Origin: an uncultured Lachnospiraceae bacterium
GTDB taxonomy: Bacteria > Bacillota > Clostridia > Lachnospirales > Lachnospiraceae
DNA length: 64,000 nt
NCBI GenBank assembly: GCA_902766825.1
Contig: CACXFB010000097.1
Location: 1-64,000 of the forward strand
Direction of reading: 5' to 3'
Shown here: positions 24,716-37,753 of the stretch, in pieces
Layout of the letters: every line of letters begins with the position of its first letter
Position numbering within the stretch: the stretch's first letter is position 1
The notes under the pieces: model-generated
The model's input: the letters and a program-made list of their open reading frames with translations, nothing else
What the model was told of the DNA's origin: nothing
The model's database searches: none
Made by a program: the position numbers and the translations under genes

Positions 24716-25118
24716 TGACAATGATATGGCGCAGGCAAGACAGACTCTTTATGAGGTCCTGATTGGAATTGTGCTGCTTATGGTGGCAGAGTGTCTTGTT
24801 GGAATCATAATATCCCATGACCTTAGAGCATATGTATCTGGAGCTGTTCTTGGAAGTGTCGGGGCGGCTTTTTTTTACTTTCATTTGTTTTTTTCGCTGG
24901 ATAAAGCTCTTGATAAGGCAGAAAAGGAAGCCATAAAGTATTCTAAGATACAGACGGTAATAAGGCTTGTGGTAATGGGCGCGGTTATTGTAGTGTCTTT
25001 TACTTTTCAGGAATACATAAGTGTTATAATGACTTTTGTAGGAATGATGAATGTGAAGTTTGCGGCGTATTTACAGCCGTTTACGAATAAATTATCAAAT
25101 AAAATAAAAGGAAGGTGA
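24690..25118 (+). CDS. atpI: AtpI-like ATP synthase assembly protein
   Basis: A 142-residue protein with four membrane segments (about 22-40, 47-68, 88-108 and 112-130), in the position of AtpI before subunit a. AtpI is known to aid c-ring assembly in Na+- and H+-ATP synthases. The proposed start is TTG at 24690, with AAGGAAAGGG upstream and overlap with the gene before; ATG 24726 is an alternative without a ribosome site. Confidence 0.76.
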   Translation: MNQKKSVNDDNDMAQARQTLYEVLIGIVLLMVAECLVGIIISHDLRAYVSGAVLGSVGAAFFYFHLFFSLDKALDKAEKEAIKYSKIQTVIRLVVMGAVIVVSFTFQEYISVIMTFVGMMNVKFAAYLQPFTNKLSNKIKGR

Positions 25119-25122
25119 GATA

Positions 25123-26168
<1,046 letters not shown>

Positions 26169-26204
26169 TTTCCGGTTAAATAACGCTAGAAAGGAGGCCG
26201 CAAA

Positions 26205-26786
26205 GTGGGTGGATTATTACAAGGAGGCGCTTGCGGTATGATGCCGGTTTTTGCTGTCAGTGAACCTGAGACAGATTTTATCTTTGGTCTTGATATGCAG
26301 TTTTTGTTTGATGCTCTTATTTTTGCAATAGCTATGATGGTGCTTTATGCACTGTTGTCATATTTGTTATTTAATCCGGCCAGAAATCTTATGAAGAAAC
26401 GCCAGGAGATGATTGATAATGATATCAAACAGGCGAAGGCTGATAAGACAGAGGCAGAGGAACTTAAGGAAGAGTATACTGCAAAGCTTGAGAACGCCGG
26501 TAAAGAAGCTGATGAGATATTGGCACAGTCAAGAAAGAAAGCCCTTAACAGAGAGAATGAGATTGTTGCCGAGGCAAAGCTTGAGGCAAAGAGAATCACA
26601 GACAGAGCTCAAAAGGAAGCAGAACTTGAAAAGAACAGAGTAAAAGATGAGGTTAAGACAGAGATCATTGAGGTAGCCACAAGTCTTGCAGGAAAGTTTG
26701 TGGCACAGTCTCTTGACAGTACAAAACAGGCGCAGCTTATTGATGAGACGTTAAGAGAAATGGGTGATAAAACATGGCAAAATTAG
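26205..26786 (+). CDS. atpF: ATP synthase F0 subunit b
   Basis: The 193-residue peripheral stalk subunit has one N-terminal membrane helix (about 27-48: FDALIFAIAMMVLYALLSYLLF), then PARNLMKKRQEMI and a long charged coiled coil to the C-terminus. The start is GTG at 26205, with AAGGAGG 7 bases upstream. The first 20 residues (GGLLQGGACGMMPVFA) are longer than usual for the subunit. It overlaps atpH by 13 bp. Confidence 0.94.
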   Translation: MGGLLQGGACGMMPVFAVSEPETDFIFGLDMQFLFDALIFAIAMMVLYALLSYLLFNPARNLMKKRQEMIDNDIKQAKADKTEAEELKEEYTAKLENAGKEADEILAQSRKKALNRENEIVAEAKLEAKRITDRAQKEAELEKNRVKDEVKTEIIEVATSLAGKFVAQSLDSTKQAQLIDETLREMGDKTWQN

Positions 26787-27319
26787 TAGCTGATACGTAT
26801 GGGCAGGCGTTGTTTGAGCTTGCTTTAAAAAGTAATGCTTTAGATGCCGTGGCTGATGAGGTTGCTTTCGTCAGAACAATAATATTGGAAAACAAGGAAT
26901 TGTTAACCATTCTCACGCATCCAAAGATAGGCACGCAGGAAAAAATAAATGTAGTTGAAAACATTTTTAAGGGAAAAGTGTCAGATATGATTATGGGACT
27001 TATGGTTACCATGATTGACAAATCAAGAGCAGGAAGCATTGTTAAGGTTTTTGATTATTTCCTTGAGTCTGCAGATGAATACAGACTGATAGGACACGCT
27101 GATGTTATCAGTGCAATGGAACTGACACAGGATTTTAAAGAAAAGATTAATGCAAAGCTTATAGCAACTACAAAGTATAAAAGTTTCAAGATAAAGTACA
27201 CGGTTGATGAAGATATCATAGGTGGACTTATTATCAGAATCGGTGACAGAGTTGTGGATTCAAGCGTTAGAACAAAGCTTGATAAAATATCAAAGGAACT
27301 CTTGTCCGTTAATGTGTAA
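26774..27319 (+). CDS. atpH: ATP synthase F1 subunit delta
   Basis: A 181-residue stator protein linking F1 to the b stalk. The N-terminus KLVADTYGQALFELALKSN and the late GGLIIRIGDRVVDSSVRTKLDKI are the two conserved blocks of the OSCP/delta family. The start ATG lies within the end of atpF (13-bp overlap), implying coupled translation. A 57-bp gap separates it from the chosen atpA start. Confidence 0.94.
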   Translation: MAKLVADTYGQALFELALKSNALDAVADEVAFVRTIILENKELLTILTHPKIGTQEKINVVENIFKGKVSDMIMGLMVTMIDKSRAGSIVKVFDYFLESADEYRLIGHADVISAMELTQDFKEKINAKLIATTKYKSFKIKYTVDEDIIGGLIIRIGDRVVDSSVRTKLDKISKELLSVNV

Positions 27320-27349
27320 TTGTACGAATTGTTCATGCAATTACGGTGA

Positions 27350-28885
<1,536 letters not shown>

Positions 28886-28903
28886 GAAAGGAAGGTTTGA
28901 TTT

Positions 28904-29773
28904 ATGGCTTCAATGAGAGACATAAAAAGGCGTAAGAGCAGTGTTTCAAGTACGCAGCAGATTACCAAAGCCATGAAACTGGTCTCAACCGTCAAGCTGC
29001 AAAAGGCAAAGGGAGTAGCACAGGATACCAAACCTTATTTTGACTGTATGTATGAAACTATTACCGAGGTTATTGCCAAGGCAGGTACTATAGACCATCG
29101 TTTTTTAAGACAGGGACAGTCCACAAAGAAGGCGTTTATTGTTATAACAGGTAACAGAGGTCTTGCCGGAGGTTATAACTCTAATGCCATTAAGATGGTT
29201 ACGGAATCGGGAATAGAAAAAGAAGATATTGTTATATTTGCATTAGGACGCAAAGGTCGAGACACTCTTGCACGTCGTGGATATACAATTAAGAATGACT
29301 ATTCGGATGTGATAAATGAACCGTTGTTTTCCGATGCTGTACGTATCGGAGAAGATGTCCTTGAAGGATATTGTAACGGTGAGTACGGTGAGATTTTCCT
29401 TGTGTATACCGTGTTTAAAAATACGGTCAGTCAGGAGGCTGTATGCATAAGACTGCTTCCTGTTGACAAGCCCGATGAGGATGAGAATGAAAAGGAGAAT
29501 ACAATTGAATCCCTTACTCTCATGAATTTTGAGCCGGATCCTGAAGAAGCACTGGATATGATTGTTCCAAAGTATATCAACAGCTTGATTTATGGTGGAA
29601 TTATCGAGTCAATCGCCAGTGAGAATGGTGCAAGAATGCAGGCAATGGATAATGCAACCAACAATGCACAGACGATGATAAACGATTTGTCGTTAAAATA
29701 TAACAGAGCAAGACAGGCAGCGATAACACAGGAACTTACCGAGATTGTTGCCGGAGCTTCAGCCATTTCATAG
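28904..29773 (+). CDS. atpG: ATP synthase F1 subunit gamma
   Basis: The 289-residue central rotor shaft. The N-terminal coiled coil ASMRDIKRRKSSVSSTQQITKAMKLVSTVKL and the C-terminal helix NGARMQAMDNATNNAQTMI are diagnostic when taken in parts (IKRRKSSV, TKAMKLV, RMQAMDNAT). Length is normal. AAGGAAGG lies before the ATG, 18 bp after atpA. Confidence 0.96.
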   Translation: MASMRDIKRRKSSVSSTQQITKAMKLVSTVKLQKAKGVAQDTKPYFDCMYETITEVIAKAGTIDHRFLRQGQSTKKAFIVITGNRGLAGGYNSNAIKMVTESGIEKEDIVIFALGRKGRDTLARRGYTIKNDYSDVINEPLFSDAVRIGEDVLEGYCNGEYGEIFLVYTVFKNTVSQEAVCIRLLPVDKPDEDENEKENTIESLTLMNFEPDPEEALDMIVPKYINSLIYGGIIESIASENGARMQAMDNATNNAQTMINDLSLKYNRARQAAITQELTEIVAGASAIS

Positions 29774-29784
29774 TAAAGGAGTGA

Positions 29785-31188
<1,404 letters not shown>

Positions 31189-31219
31189 TTTAGTATTGTC
31201 GGAAAGCAGGTTAAGTTCC

Positions 31220-31630
31220 ATGGAAGATACAAACTTATTCAAATTGAAGGTAGTAACACCTCAGAGAGTGTTTTATGAGTCGGATGTAGATATGGTGGAA
31301 TTCCGTACTACTGAAGGAGATATAGGTGTGCTTAAAGGTCATATACCTCTTACGGCTGTTATCTCACCGGGGCTTATGCGCATCCATGAAACTGATGAAG
31401 TTAAGGAAGCGGCATTGCTTGCCGGAATTGTAAGAATAATGCCGGATGAGGTAACTGTTCTTGCTGAGGTTTGCGAATGGCCGGATGAGATTGATATTAC
31501 AAGAGCTAATGAAGCTAAGATTCGCGCGGAGAGAAGACTTAAGAGTACAGATGGTGAAGTTAATATTACAAGAGCTGAAAGAGCGTTAAGACGTGCTCTT
31601 GTAAGAATTAATCTGGCGGATCGTAAGTAG
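31220..31630 (+). CDS. atpC: ATP synthase F1 subunit epsilon
   Basis: The 136-residue regulatory rotor subunit. The beta-sandwich (VVTPQRVFYESDVDMVEFRTTEGDIGVLKGHIPL in parts: TPQRVFYESD, EGDIGVLKGH) is followed by a C-terminal helical hairpin rich in Arg and Glu. The frame is open upstream to TTG 31196, but ATG 31220 has AGG nearby and gives the normal N-terminus. It is the last gene of the operon; a strong terminator follows at 31657. Confidence 0.95.
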   Translation: MEDTNLFKLKVVTPQRVFYESDVDMVEFRTTEGDIGVLKGHIPLTAVISPGLMRIHETDEVKEAALLAGIVRIMPDEVTVLAEVCEWPDEIDITRANEAKIRAERRLKSTDGEVNITRAERALRRALVRINLADRK

Positions 31631-31656
31631 TGCATAATATTTCATAATTGATGAAT

Positions 31657-31712
31657 ATCCCCCTTAAAATATGTCAAAGCTAGTGGCATACATATTTAAG
31701 GGGGATTTTTTT
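31657..31712 (+). terminator. Terminator or attenuator after atpC, containing the next gene's ribosome site
   Basis: The arms ATCCCCCTTAAAATATG (31657-31673) and CATATTTAAGGGGGAT (31691-31706) pair with one bulged A, followed by T7. The 3' arm includes AAGGGGG, the only Shine-Dalgarno-like sequence before the ATG at 31713. When the hairpin forms, both termination and sequestration of the site are expected. Confidence 0.9.
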
Positions 31713-32405
31713 ATGAAGGGAAAAATAAAGAAATATTTTTATTATATTGCAGTGGCATTTGTTGCAATTTTTATGCAGGTGACATTTGTTCGGGCAAATG
31801 CTACACAGGAGATTATATTTGATGCTTTTGGGGAGACGAAAGCGTCATTTGAATGTGTGAAAATAGATGTGAAGGGTGTATATAAAGGTGATTTTGTTTA
31901 TGAGGATAATAAAGAGGATATGATAAAATATATTTGCGGGAGCACTAAGGTATCAAAAGAGGATATTAACTTAGGAAGATACGATGATGTATTTTATATG
32001 AACGTAAGCACAACGATTGATAAGGATGCTTTTTATGGTGGCACAGATGGCGCGAAAGCTGTGTTAAAGAAAAAGAATTCCATACTTGATGCCATGGAAA
32101 AAATGAATATGGATGCAAGAGCATACATTACCGTACAGGGAAGCTACAAAGGAAGACTTACAAGAGAATCCATAGAATCGATTAACAGTATTATATATGA
32201 GTGCCTTTTTACAAAAGCAGGAGAACTAAAAAGCATAAGTGATAATGGTACGGACTGCGTAAGTTACGGCTACAGTGAAGCATTGCCTGACAAGGTAAGT
32301 ACAGGAGGGACCGACATTAATGTAGGTGTAACATTTTCGTACGATGAAATTATGGATGTGACAAATATATATATTGCCACACCCATGTTTTGTGAAGATA
32401 TTTAA
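31713..32405 (+). CDS. Exported YwmB-like protein
   Basis: A 230-residue protein with a signal peptide (KKYFYYIAVAFVAIFMQVTFVRANA, cleavage after about residue 29). The mature part has two alpha/beta repeats like the YwmB (DUF1779) family, which in Bacillus also lies just downstream of atpC. The function of that family is not known. I place the start at ATG 31713, although the frame is open to 31671: the upstream part lies in the terminator. Synteny with Bacillus supports the call more than sequence does. Confidence 0.66.
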   Translation: MKGKIKKYFYYIAVAFVAIFMQVTFVRANATQEIIFDAFGETKASFECVKIDVKGVYKGDFVYEDNKEDMIKYICGSTKVSKEDINLGRYDDVFYMNVSTTIDKDAFYGGTDGAKAVLKKKNSILDAMEKMNMDARAYITVQGSYKGRLTRESIESINSIIYECLFTKAGELKSISDNGTDCVSYGYSEALPDKVSTGGTDINVGVTFSYDEIMDVTNIYIATPMFCEDI

Positions 32406-32423
32406 TAAAACTTGCCGGACGGT

Positions 32424-32699
32424 TTAATCTTTTTGTGCGCGCTTCAAATATATCTGATTTACAAATGTAGCATCGGCAATGCTGCACATCAGCGAATACA
32501 GCTCATCATCTTCTGGGTAAAATACAGTGTCGAGTAATTTGTGCAGTTTATCCATCATTAAAAGAGTGTATTCTTTGTCAGGATATTCGTCGTACATAAA
32601 GCTTGCATCGTTGTCTAATTCATCTATAAATCCCTCGGTAAAAGCAGTTATTTTGCGTAGTATAAAAGGATAAAGATTAAGGCGGTATTCTTCGTTCAT
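32424..32699 (-). CDS. Small conserved-looking protein of unknown function
   Basis: A 91-residue acidic, mostly helical protein with no membrane segment and no Cys pairs; I do not recognise it. Support for coding comes from a CGGAG site 8 bases before the ATG and an unbroken frame of normal composition. It is convergent with the ywmB-like gene (18-bp gap) and divergent from the next large gene. Four-helix or TipAS-like packing is possible but unsupported. Confidence 0.6.
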   Translation of the reverse strand: MNEEYRLNLYPFILRKITAFTEGFIDELDNDASFMYDEYPDKEYTLLMMDKLHKLLDTVFYPEDDELYSLMCSIADATFVNQIYLKRAQKD

Positions 32700-32783
32700 T
32701 TTCAGTCTCCGAAAATGCTTTTTATATAGTGTATGAAAATAAAATAATAAGGTGTAAATTAGTAAAATGAGCCTAATTACATA

Positions 32784-32812
32784 TTGCTTTTAAGGGGGAA
32801 TCGTGGTGTAAT
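32784..32812 (+). promoter_or_regulatory. Candidate promoter of the 839-residue exported protein
   Basis: TTGCTT (32784-32789), 17 bases, TGTAAT (32807-32812), 30 bases before the ATG. The hexamers are only moderate matches. Confidence 0.42.
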
Positions 32813-32841
32813 TATATTATCTGAAAAATGGAGTAAAAACT

Positions 32842-35361
32842 ATGTTAAAACATTTATACAGACTGGTTGTGTGCATAATTGTATTTGTGCTTTCGATAGT
32901 GTATTTCAGTCATAATATTCATCAGGAAAATAATAAAAAAATAGAGATTCAGACAGGTTCAATGAGTGAAGCAACATTTCCGATTGTGGAAGTTAAGACT
33001 TGCGGTTACAGTGTCAATACGTTGCACGGATATACTACAAGTCTTAATACAACTTATATACGTGATGGTATAATTCCTATGGGTGATGATTCATCATTTG
33101 AAATCGCGGTTGACGAATGCGAGACAACGGTTACAAAAGGAAGTGTACAGATTAGTCCTCAAAATGATGATAAGGTTATTGAAGAGGTGCAGATAACATC
33201 TTTTGAAGATGCGGACGGACTGCTTACTGCAAAGATCAATCTTGAAAAAGAGTATACTGCAGGTAAAGAATATGTTGCCACAATAACACTCGTTACCGAC
33301 AGAGGAGATAAGATCAAGTATTATTCGATAATAAAAAAAGAAGATGTGTCCCATCTTAAGAAAATAATAGATTACGCCATGGAATTTCATGAAAATGTGC
33401 TTGATAAGAAGACAGCATCCGAAGTTGTAAGTCATATTGAGCCGGACAATTCCATGAATAACACAGATCTTGCTTATGTCAATATTCATTCAAGTCTTGA
33501 TCTTATAAGTTATGGCAAGCTTTCACCTAAGGTGGTTAAGGATGCAGACATAAAACTTCATGATGTTAATGATGACACTGCAATTGTGGAGCTTGAGTTC
33601 TATGTAAGTGCAGATACCGGTTCAGGTAAGGAGACTTACAGGGTTAATGAATCATTCAGAATAAGATATACAGATACAAGAATGTATCTTTTAGGTTATG
33701 ACAGAACAATGGAATCTGTTTTTGATGTTAACCTTATAAGTCTTTCCGGAGATGAGTTTAAGTTAGGAATTACCCGCGATACAAATGCTGATTATGTGGC
33801 AACTTCAGACCGTAGTAAAATAGCATTTGTAAGAGACGGACAGCTGTGGTATTACAACAGCGCCCTTAACAGCGTAATAAGTGTATTTTCATTTAAACAG
33901 GACAATACGGATTATATAAGAGATGTTTACGATAAACATAACATTAAGATAGTCAGAATGGACGATCTTGGTAATCTTGATTTTGTTGTCTATGGTTATA
34001 TGAATGCCGGTGAATACGAAGGCAGGGAAGGAATAATTCTTTACAAGTATTATTCGGCTGAGCAAAGAATTGAGGAACAGGTGTACATACCAAGTGACGT
34101 TCCGTATGAAGTTCTTGAAGACAGAATGGGTGATGTTTTTTATGTGAACGGACATGACGTATTCTATTTTTCTCTTGATAATGAGATATACTCATATGAC
34201 ATGATAACGGATAAGCTAAAAATTCTGGCTGAGGTTCCGGATAAAAATCATATGATTTTGTCTGTGAAAGGCGGGTTCATTGCATGGATGGATTCGGATG
34301 ATGCGGATGCTTCAATTAACATCATAAAACTTGAGACGGAGCAGACAAGTACTATAGATGCAAAGGAAGGCAAGTCAGTACGACTTCTTGGAGCACTTGG
34401 TGATTATATCATATATGGGTTTGCCGGCTCTGATGATGTGTCATATATGACGGACAGAAGCCTTGTAATGCCGGTTTCTCTTATTGAGATTGCGGATGTT
34501 GATGGTGAAGTAATTAAGGAGTATGTGCCGGATGGCTGCTTTGTAACAGATGCCACGGTAGAGGGAAGCAAGGTTAAGATTAATCAGGTTAAAAAGGATG
34601 ACAGTGGAAGATACGTTGCCTGTGGTGAAGATTATATTTTTAATTCGGACAGTGAAAAAGAGGAGGTTAAGACTTCCTACAGACTGACGGATGTAACAAT
34701 GACGGAATGGTATATGTCAATACCTGATGCAGTTAAGATTAGTAAAAAGCCGCAGGTGGTTAAAGCGCTTGTAACGCAGATAGACGAGGATGATAAGGCT
34801 GTAACAAGAACCGAGGAAGAGTCACAAAAAGAGTGTGCTTATTATGCATATTCATATCATGGGCTTCTTCTGATAAGTGAAACGGCCGGTGAGGCGGTTG
34901 TGGCTGCTAATAAGAATATGGGACTTGTATATGACAATAGCGGTAATGTTATCTGGAGAAGAATACGAACTGATGAAGGTAAATCGGCAGATGCTCAGAT
35001 AATAGAAGATGAAGACAGTGTGGCCGCTGCCATGAAGACGCTTATTGCAACGGATGGCGGTGATTACAGTTCATTTAAAGATAATTCCAAATTGCCGATA
35101 ACGCAGGTGTTAAATGACTATATGAAGCATGAGGCTCTGAATCTTACAGGCGCGTCTTTGAGCGAAACATTTTATTATATCAGTAAAGGCTGCCCGGTAA
35201 TGGCGATGAAATCGCCTACGCAGGCAGTTGTTATAACATCGTATTCAAAGAATAAAATAAAGTATGTGGATTCGGATGGAACGATACGACTTGAGACAAT
35301 CAAAAATGCTTCCGAAATGTTTGAAAAAGCAGGGAATGTATTTATAAGTTATGCAAAATAA
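32842..35361 (+). CDS. Large exported protein, propeller-like middle, degenerate C39-like C-terminus
   Basis: An 839-residue protein with one N-terminal membrane anchor (about 7-24) and the rest outside the cell. Residues about 95-170 look like an Ig-type strand domain. About 310-560 contain repeated strand motifs of beta-propeller style (FVRDGQLWYYN, DVFYFSLDNEIYSYD). The last 100 residues (ISKGCPVMAMKSPTQAVVITSY, then YVDSDG) resemble the end of peptidase C39-like domains. The His expected before VVIT is Gln and no catalytic Cys is evident, so protease activity is unlikely. I do not recognise a named family. Its end overlaps the open frame of the deoB-deoC gene, but the chosen start of that gene lies 16 bp beyond. 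Confidence 0.7.
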   Translation: MLKHLYRLVVCIIVFVLSIVYFSHNIHQENNKKIEIQTGSMSEATFPIVEVKTCGYSVNTLHGYTTSLNTTYIRDGIIPMGDDSSFEIAVDECETTVTKGSVQISPQNDDKVIEEVQITSFEDADGLLTAKINLEKEYTAGKEYVATITLVTDRGDKIKYYSIIKKEDVSHLKKIIDYAMEFHENVLDKKTASEVVSHIEPDNSMNNTDLAYVNIHSSLDLISYGKLSPKVVKDADIKLHDVNDDTAIVELEFYVSADTGSGKETYRVNESFRIRYTDTRMYLLGYDRTMESVFDVNLISLSGDEFKLGITRDTNADYVATSDRSKIAFVRDGQLWYYNSALNSVISVFSFKQDNTDYIRDVYDKHNIKIVRMDDLGNLDFVVYGYMNAGEYEGREGIILYKYYSAEQRIEEQVYIPSDVPYEVLEDRMGDVFYVNGHDVFYFSLDNEIYSYDMITDKLKILAEVPDKNHMILSVKGGFIAWMDSDDADASINIIKLETEQTSTIDAKEGKSVRLLGALGDYIIYGFAGSDDVSYMTDRSLVMPVSLIEIADVDGEVIKEYVPDGCFVTDATVEGSKVKINQVKKDDSGRYVACGEDYIFNSDSEKEEVKTSYRLTDVTMTEWYMSIPDAVKISKKPQVVKALVTQIDEDDKAVTRTEEESQKECAYYAYSYHGLLLISETAGEAVVAANKNMGLVYDNSGNVIWRRIRTDEGKSADAQIIEDEDSVAAAMKTLIATDGGDYSSFKDNSKLPITQVLNDYMKHEALNLTGASLSETFYYISKGCPVMAMKSPTQAVVITSYSKNKIKYVDSDGTIRLETIKNASEMFEKAGNVFISYAK

Positions 35362-35377
35362 AACAGGAGGTATGCCG

Positions 35378-37216
35378 ATGGGAAGAGTTATACTAATTGT
35401 AATGGACAGTGTCGGTATAGGGCAGATGCCTGATGCTGCGCAGTATAACGATGAAGGAAGCAACACATTAAGGGCTGCTTCAAAGGGAGAGAATTTTAAT
35501 ATATCCAACATGAAAAGGCTTGGAATATTTAATGCAGACGGGATGGAAGACTGGACGGTAAAACCAGACAGCTTTGAGGGGGTTATAGGAAGACTTGCGG
35601 AGAAATCGAAAGGAAAAGATACTACAACAGGACATTGGGAAATAGCCGGCGTGGTTTCAAAAGAGCCTATGCCTACATTTCCGGATGGTTTTGACGACGA
35701 ACTTATTAAGCAGCTTAAAGAGGCTTCAGGAAGAGATATAATTTGCAACAAACCTTATTCAGGTACGCAGGTAATAAAAGATTACGGAAAAGAGCATGAG
35801 CAGACAGGAGCACTTATAGTGTACACGTCTGCGGACAGTGTTTTGCAGATTGCGGCTCATAATGATGTTGTCCCGTTAGAAGAGCTTTATGATATTTGTG
35901 AAAAGGCAAGAAAAATTTGTACAGGCAAATGGGGCGTGGGACGTATTATAGCAAGACCTTTTACGGGAAAATATCCTGATTATACAAGGACAGCTGACAG
36001 ACATGATTATTCATTAAAGCCACCTAAGAAGACGATGCTTGATTACATAAGTGATGCAGGACTTAAGGTTAAGGCTGTCGGTAAGATTAATGACATATTT
36101 GCTGGAGCTGGAATTACAGATAAGGTTAGAACAACGGGCAATATGGATGGCGTTGATAAGACTCTTGAATACATGAAAGAGGATTTTGACGGACTCATTT
36201 TCACGAACCTTGTTGACTTTGATATGTTGTATGGTCACAGAAATGATGTGAACGGATATGCCAATGCACTTACTGAGTTTGACAAGAGAATTCCGGAGCT
36301 TATAGATGCGCTTAGGGATGATGACATACTTATGATAACCGCAGATCACGGATGTGACCCGTCGACACCTTCGACAGACCATTCAAGAGAGTACATTCCG
36401 TGGCTTATAACCGGTAAGAAAGAAGTTGTAAAAGGCGGTGTTAATCTTGGGACAGACATCGGCTTTGGGAATATTGCAGCTACTATTCTTGATTATCTTG
36501 AGGTTGACTATGAAAAAGGTGAAGACGGAATAGAAGGAACATCAAGGATTGATGACATAGTGAATATGTTCACCATGCAGGAGGTTTGCTCACATGTCGA
36601 TCACACAATTCTTGCAGTAAATGCAACCTGGGAACAGGTAAAGCAGGTATGCGATGATGCAATTAAGTACGGCACGGCAAGTATATGTATAAGTCCTTGC
36701 AGGGTTAAGGAAGCTAAGGAATATACACAGGGAAAGATAAAGATTTGTACTGTAATAGGTTTCCCGTCAGGATGTGAGACAACGGCGGTTAAGGCTTTTG
36801 AGACGGCGGATGCTGTTAACAACGGTGCGGATGAAATAGATATGGTAATAAACATAGGCTATCTTAAGGAGAAAAGATATGATCTGGTTCTTGAGGAGAT
36901 AAGACAGGTAAGAGAAGCCTGTAAGGGCCGTATCTTAAAAGTTATTATTGAGACTTGTCTGCTTACGGGAGATGAGATTGTCAAGATGTGTAATATTGTA
37001 GCACAGGCAGGCGCTGATTACATAAAGACATCGACAGGATTTTCAACCCACGGTGCAACATTAGAGGATGTCAGACTTATGGTGGAAAATGCGCCTAAAG
37101 GACTTCTTGTGAAGGCTGCCGGAGGAATAGGAAGCATTGCTGATGCCAAAGCATTTCTACGAATAGGAGCAGACAGACTTGGAACAAGCAGGGTGATTGC
37201 TGCTATAAAGAAATAA
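35378..37216 (+). CDS. Phosphopentomutase-deoxyribose-phosphate aldolase fusion (DeoB-DeoC)
   Basis: A single 612-residue frame carries two enzymes. Residues about 1-395 are phosphopentomutase: VMDSVGIGQMPDA at the N-terminus, the phospho-acceptor Thr in KGKDTTTGHWE near 79-89, and the late ADHGCDP and DHSREYIP metal motifs. From about residue 400 (MQEVCSHVDHTIL) to the end is deoxyribose-phosphate aldolase: EIDMVINIG, the Schiff-base Lys in DYIKTSTGF near 550, and VKAAGGIG near 577. Together they take deoxyribose 1-phosphate to glyceraldehyde 3-phosphate and acetaldehyde. The start is ATG 35378, 7 bases after AGGAGG. No stop or well-placed internal ribosome site lies at the junction. cdd and pdp follow in the same operon. 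Confidence 0.92.
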   Translation: MGRVILIVMDSVGIGQMPDAAQYNDEGSNTLRAASKGENFNISNMKRLGIFNADGMEDWTVKPDSFEGVIGRLAEKSKGKDTTTGHWEIAGVVSKEPMPTFPDGFDDELIKQLKEASGRDIICNKPYSGTQVIKDYGKEHEQTGALIVYTSADSVLQIAAHNDVVPLEELYDICEKARKICTGKWGVGRIIARPFTGKYPDYTRTADRHDYSLKPPKKTMLDYISDAGLKVKAVGKINDIFAGAGITDKVRTTGNMDGVDKTLEYMKEDFDGLIFTNLVDFDMLYGHRNDVNGYANALTEFDKRIPELIDALRDDDILMITADHGCDPSTPSTDHSREYIPWLITGKKEVVKGGVNLGTDIGFGNIAATILDYLEVDYEKGEDGIEGTSRIDDIVNMFTMQEVCSHVDHTILAVNATWEQVKQVCDDAIKYGTASICISPCRVKEAKEYTQGKIKICTVIGFPSGCETTAVKAFETADAVNNGADEIDMVINIGYLKEKRYDLVLEEIRQVREACKGRILKVIIETCLLTGDEIVKMCNIVAQAGADYIKTSTGFSTHGATLEDVRLMVENAPKGLLVKAAGGIGSIADAKAFLRIGADRLGTSRVIAAIKK

Positions 37217-37255
37217 TCGGGAAGGTAACCAAATACAATCAAGGAGGATGTACTT

Positions 37256-37708
37256 ATGGCAAATAACAACGAGGATAACAAGGATTTTGATATAATGGCG
37301 AAAACGCTTATCTGGGATGCACTTTCAGGGCTGAAGTATTCATATGCACCTTATTCAAATTTTAAAGTTTCGGCTGCACTTCTTACTACTTCGGGAAAAG
37401 TGTATACGGGATGTAATATAGAGAATGCGGCGTTTTCACCGGGAATGTGTGCGGAAAGAGTTGCATTTGCAAAAGCCATAAGCAGTGGGGAAAAAGGATT
37501 TGAAGCAATAGCAATTGTAGGGGGAATGAAGGGAAGAGGAACACAGATGGTTTTTCCGTGCGGAGTATGCAGACAGGTGATGGAAGAGTTCTGTGAGCCG
37601 GAGAATTTTAAGATTATAACCGCGACGAGTGCAGAGAAATATGATGTATATACCCTTGATGAATTATTGCCTTACGGATTCGGTCCGCATACATTGTCGG
37701 GCAAATAA
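37256..37708 (+). CDS. cdd: Cytidine deaminase
   Basis: Deaminates cytidine and deoxycytidine to the uridine forms. The 150 residues show the tetrameric-type zinc site: CAE in FSPGMCAERVAFAKA (about 67-69) and PCGVCRQVMEEF (about 102-105), plus YSNFKVSAALLT near the N-terminus. A 15-residue acidic N-terminal extension is unusual but short. AAGGAGG precedes the ATG. It supplies substrate for the pyrimidine phosphorylase encoded next. Confidence 0.96.
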   Translation: MANNNEDNKDFDIMAKTLIWDALSGLKYSYAPYSNFKVSAALLTTSGKVYTGCNIENAAFSPGMCAERVAFAKAISSGEKGFEAIAIVGGMKGRGTQMVFPCGVCRQVMEEFCEPENFKIITATSAEKYDVYTLDELLPYGFGPHTLSGK

Positions 37709-37753
37709 TCCGGAGAAGTTCTGATTGTGAAAAATAAGGCAAGGGAGGGCAGG

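Noticed and set aside
35741..36382. Separate deoC start inside the fusion gene
   Set aside because: The AGGAGG near 36579 is followed by an out-of-frame ATG, and the in-frame ATG at 36575 has no ribosome site, so one fused product is preferred.
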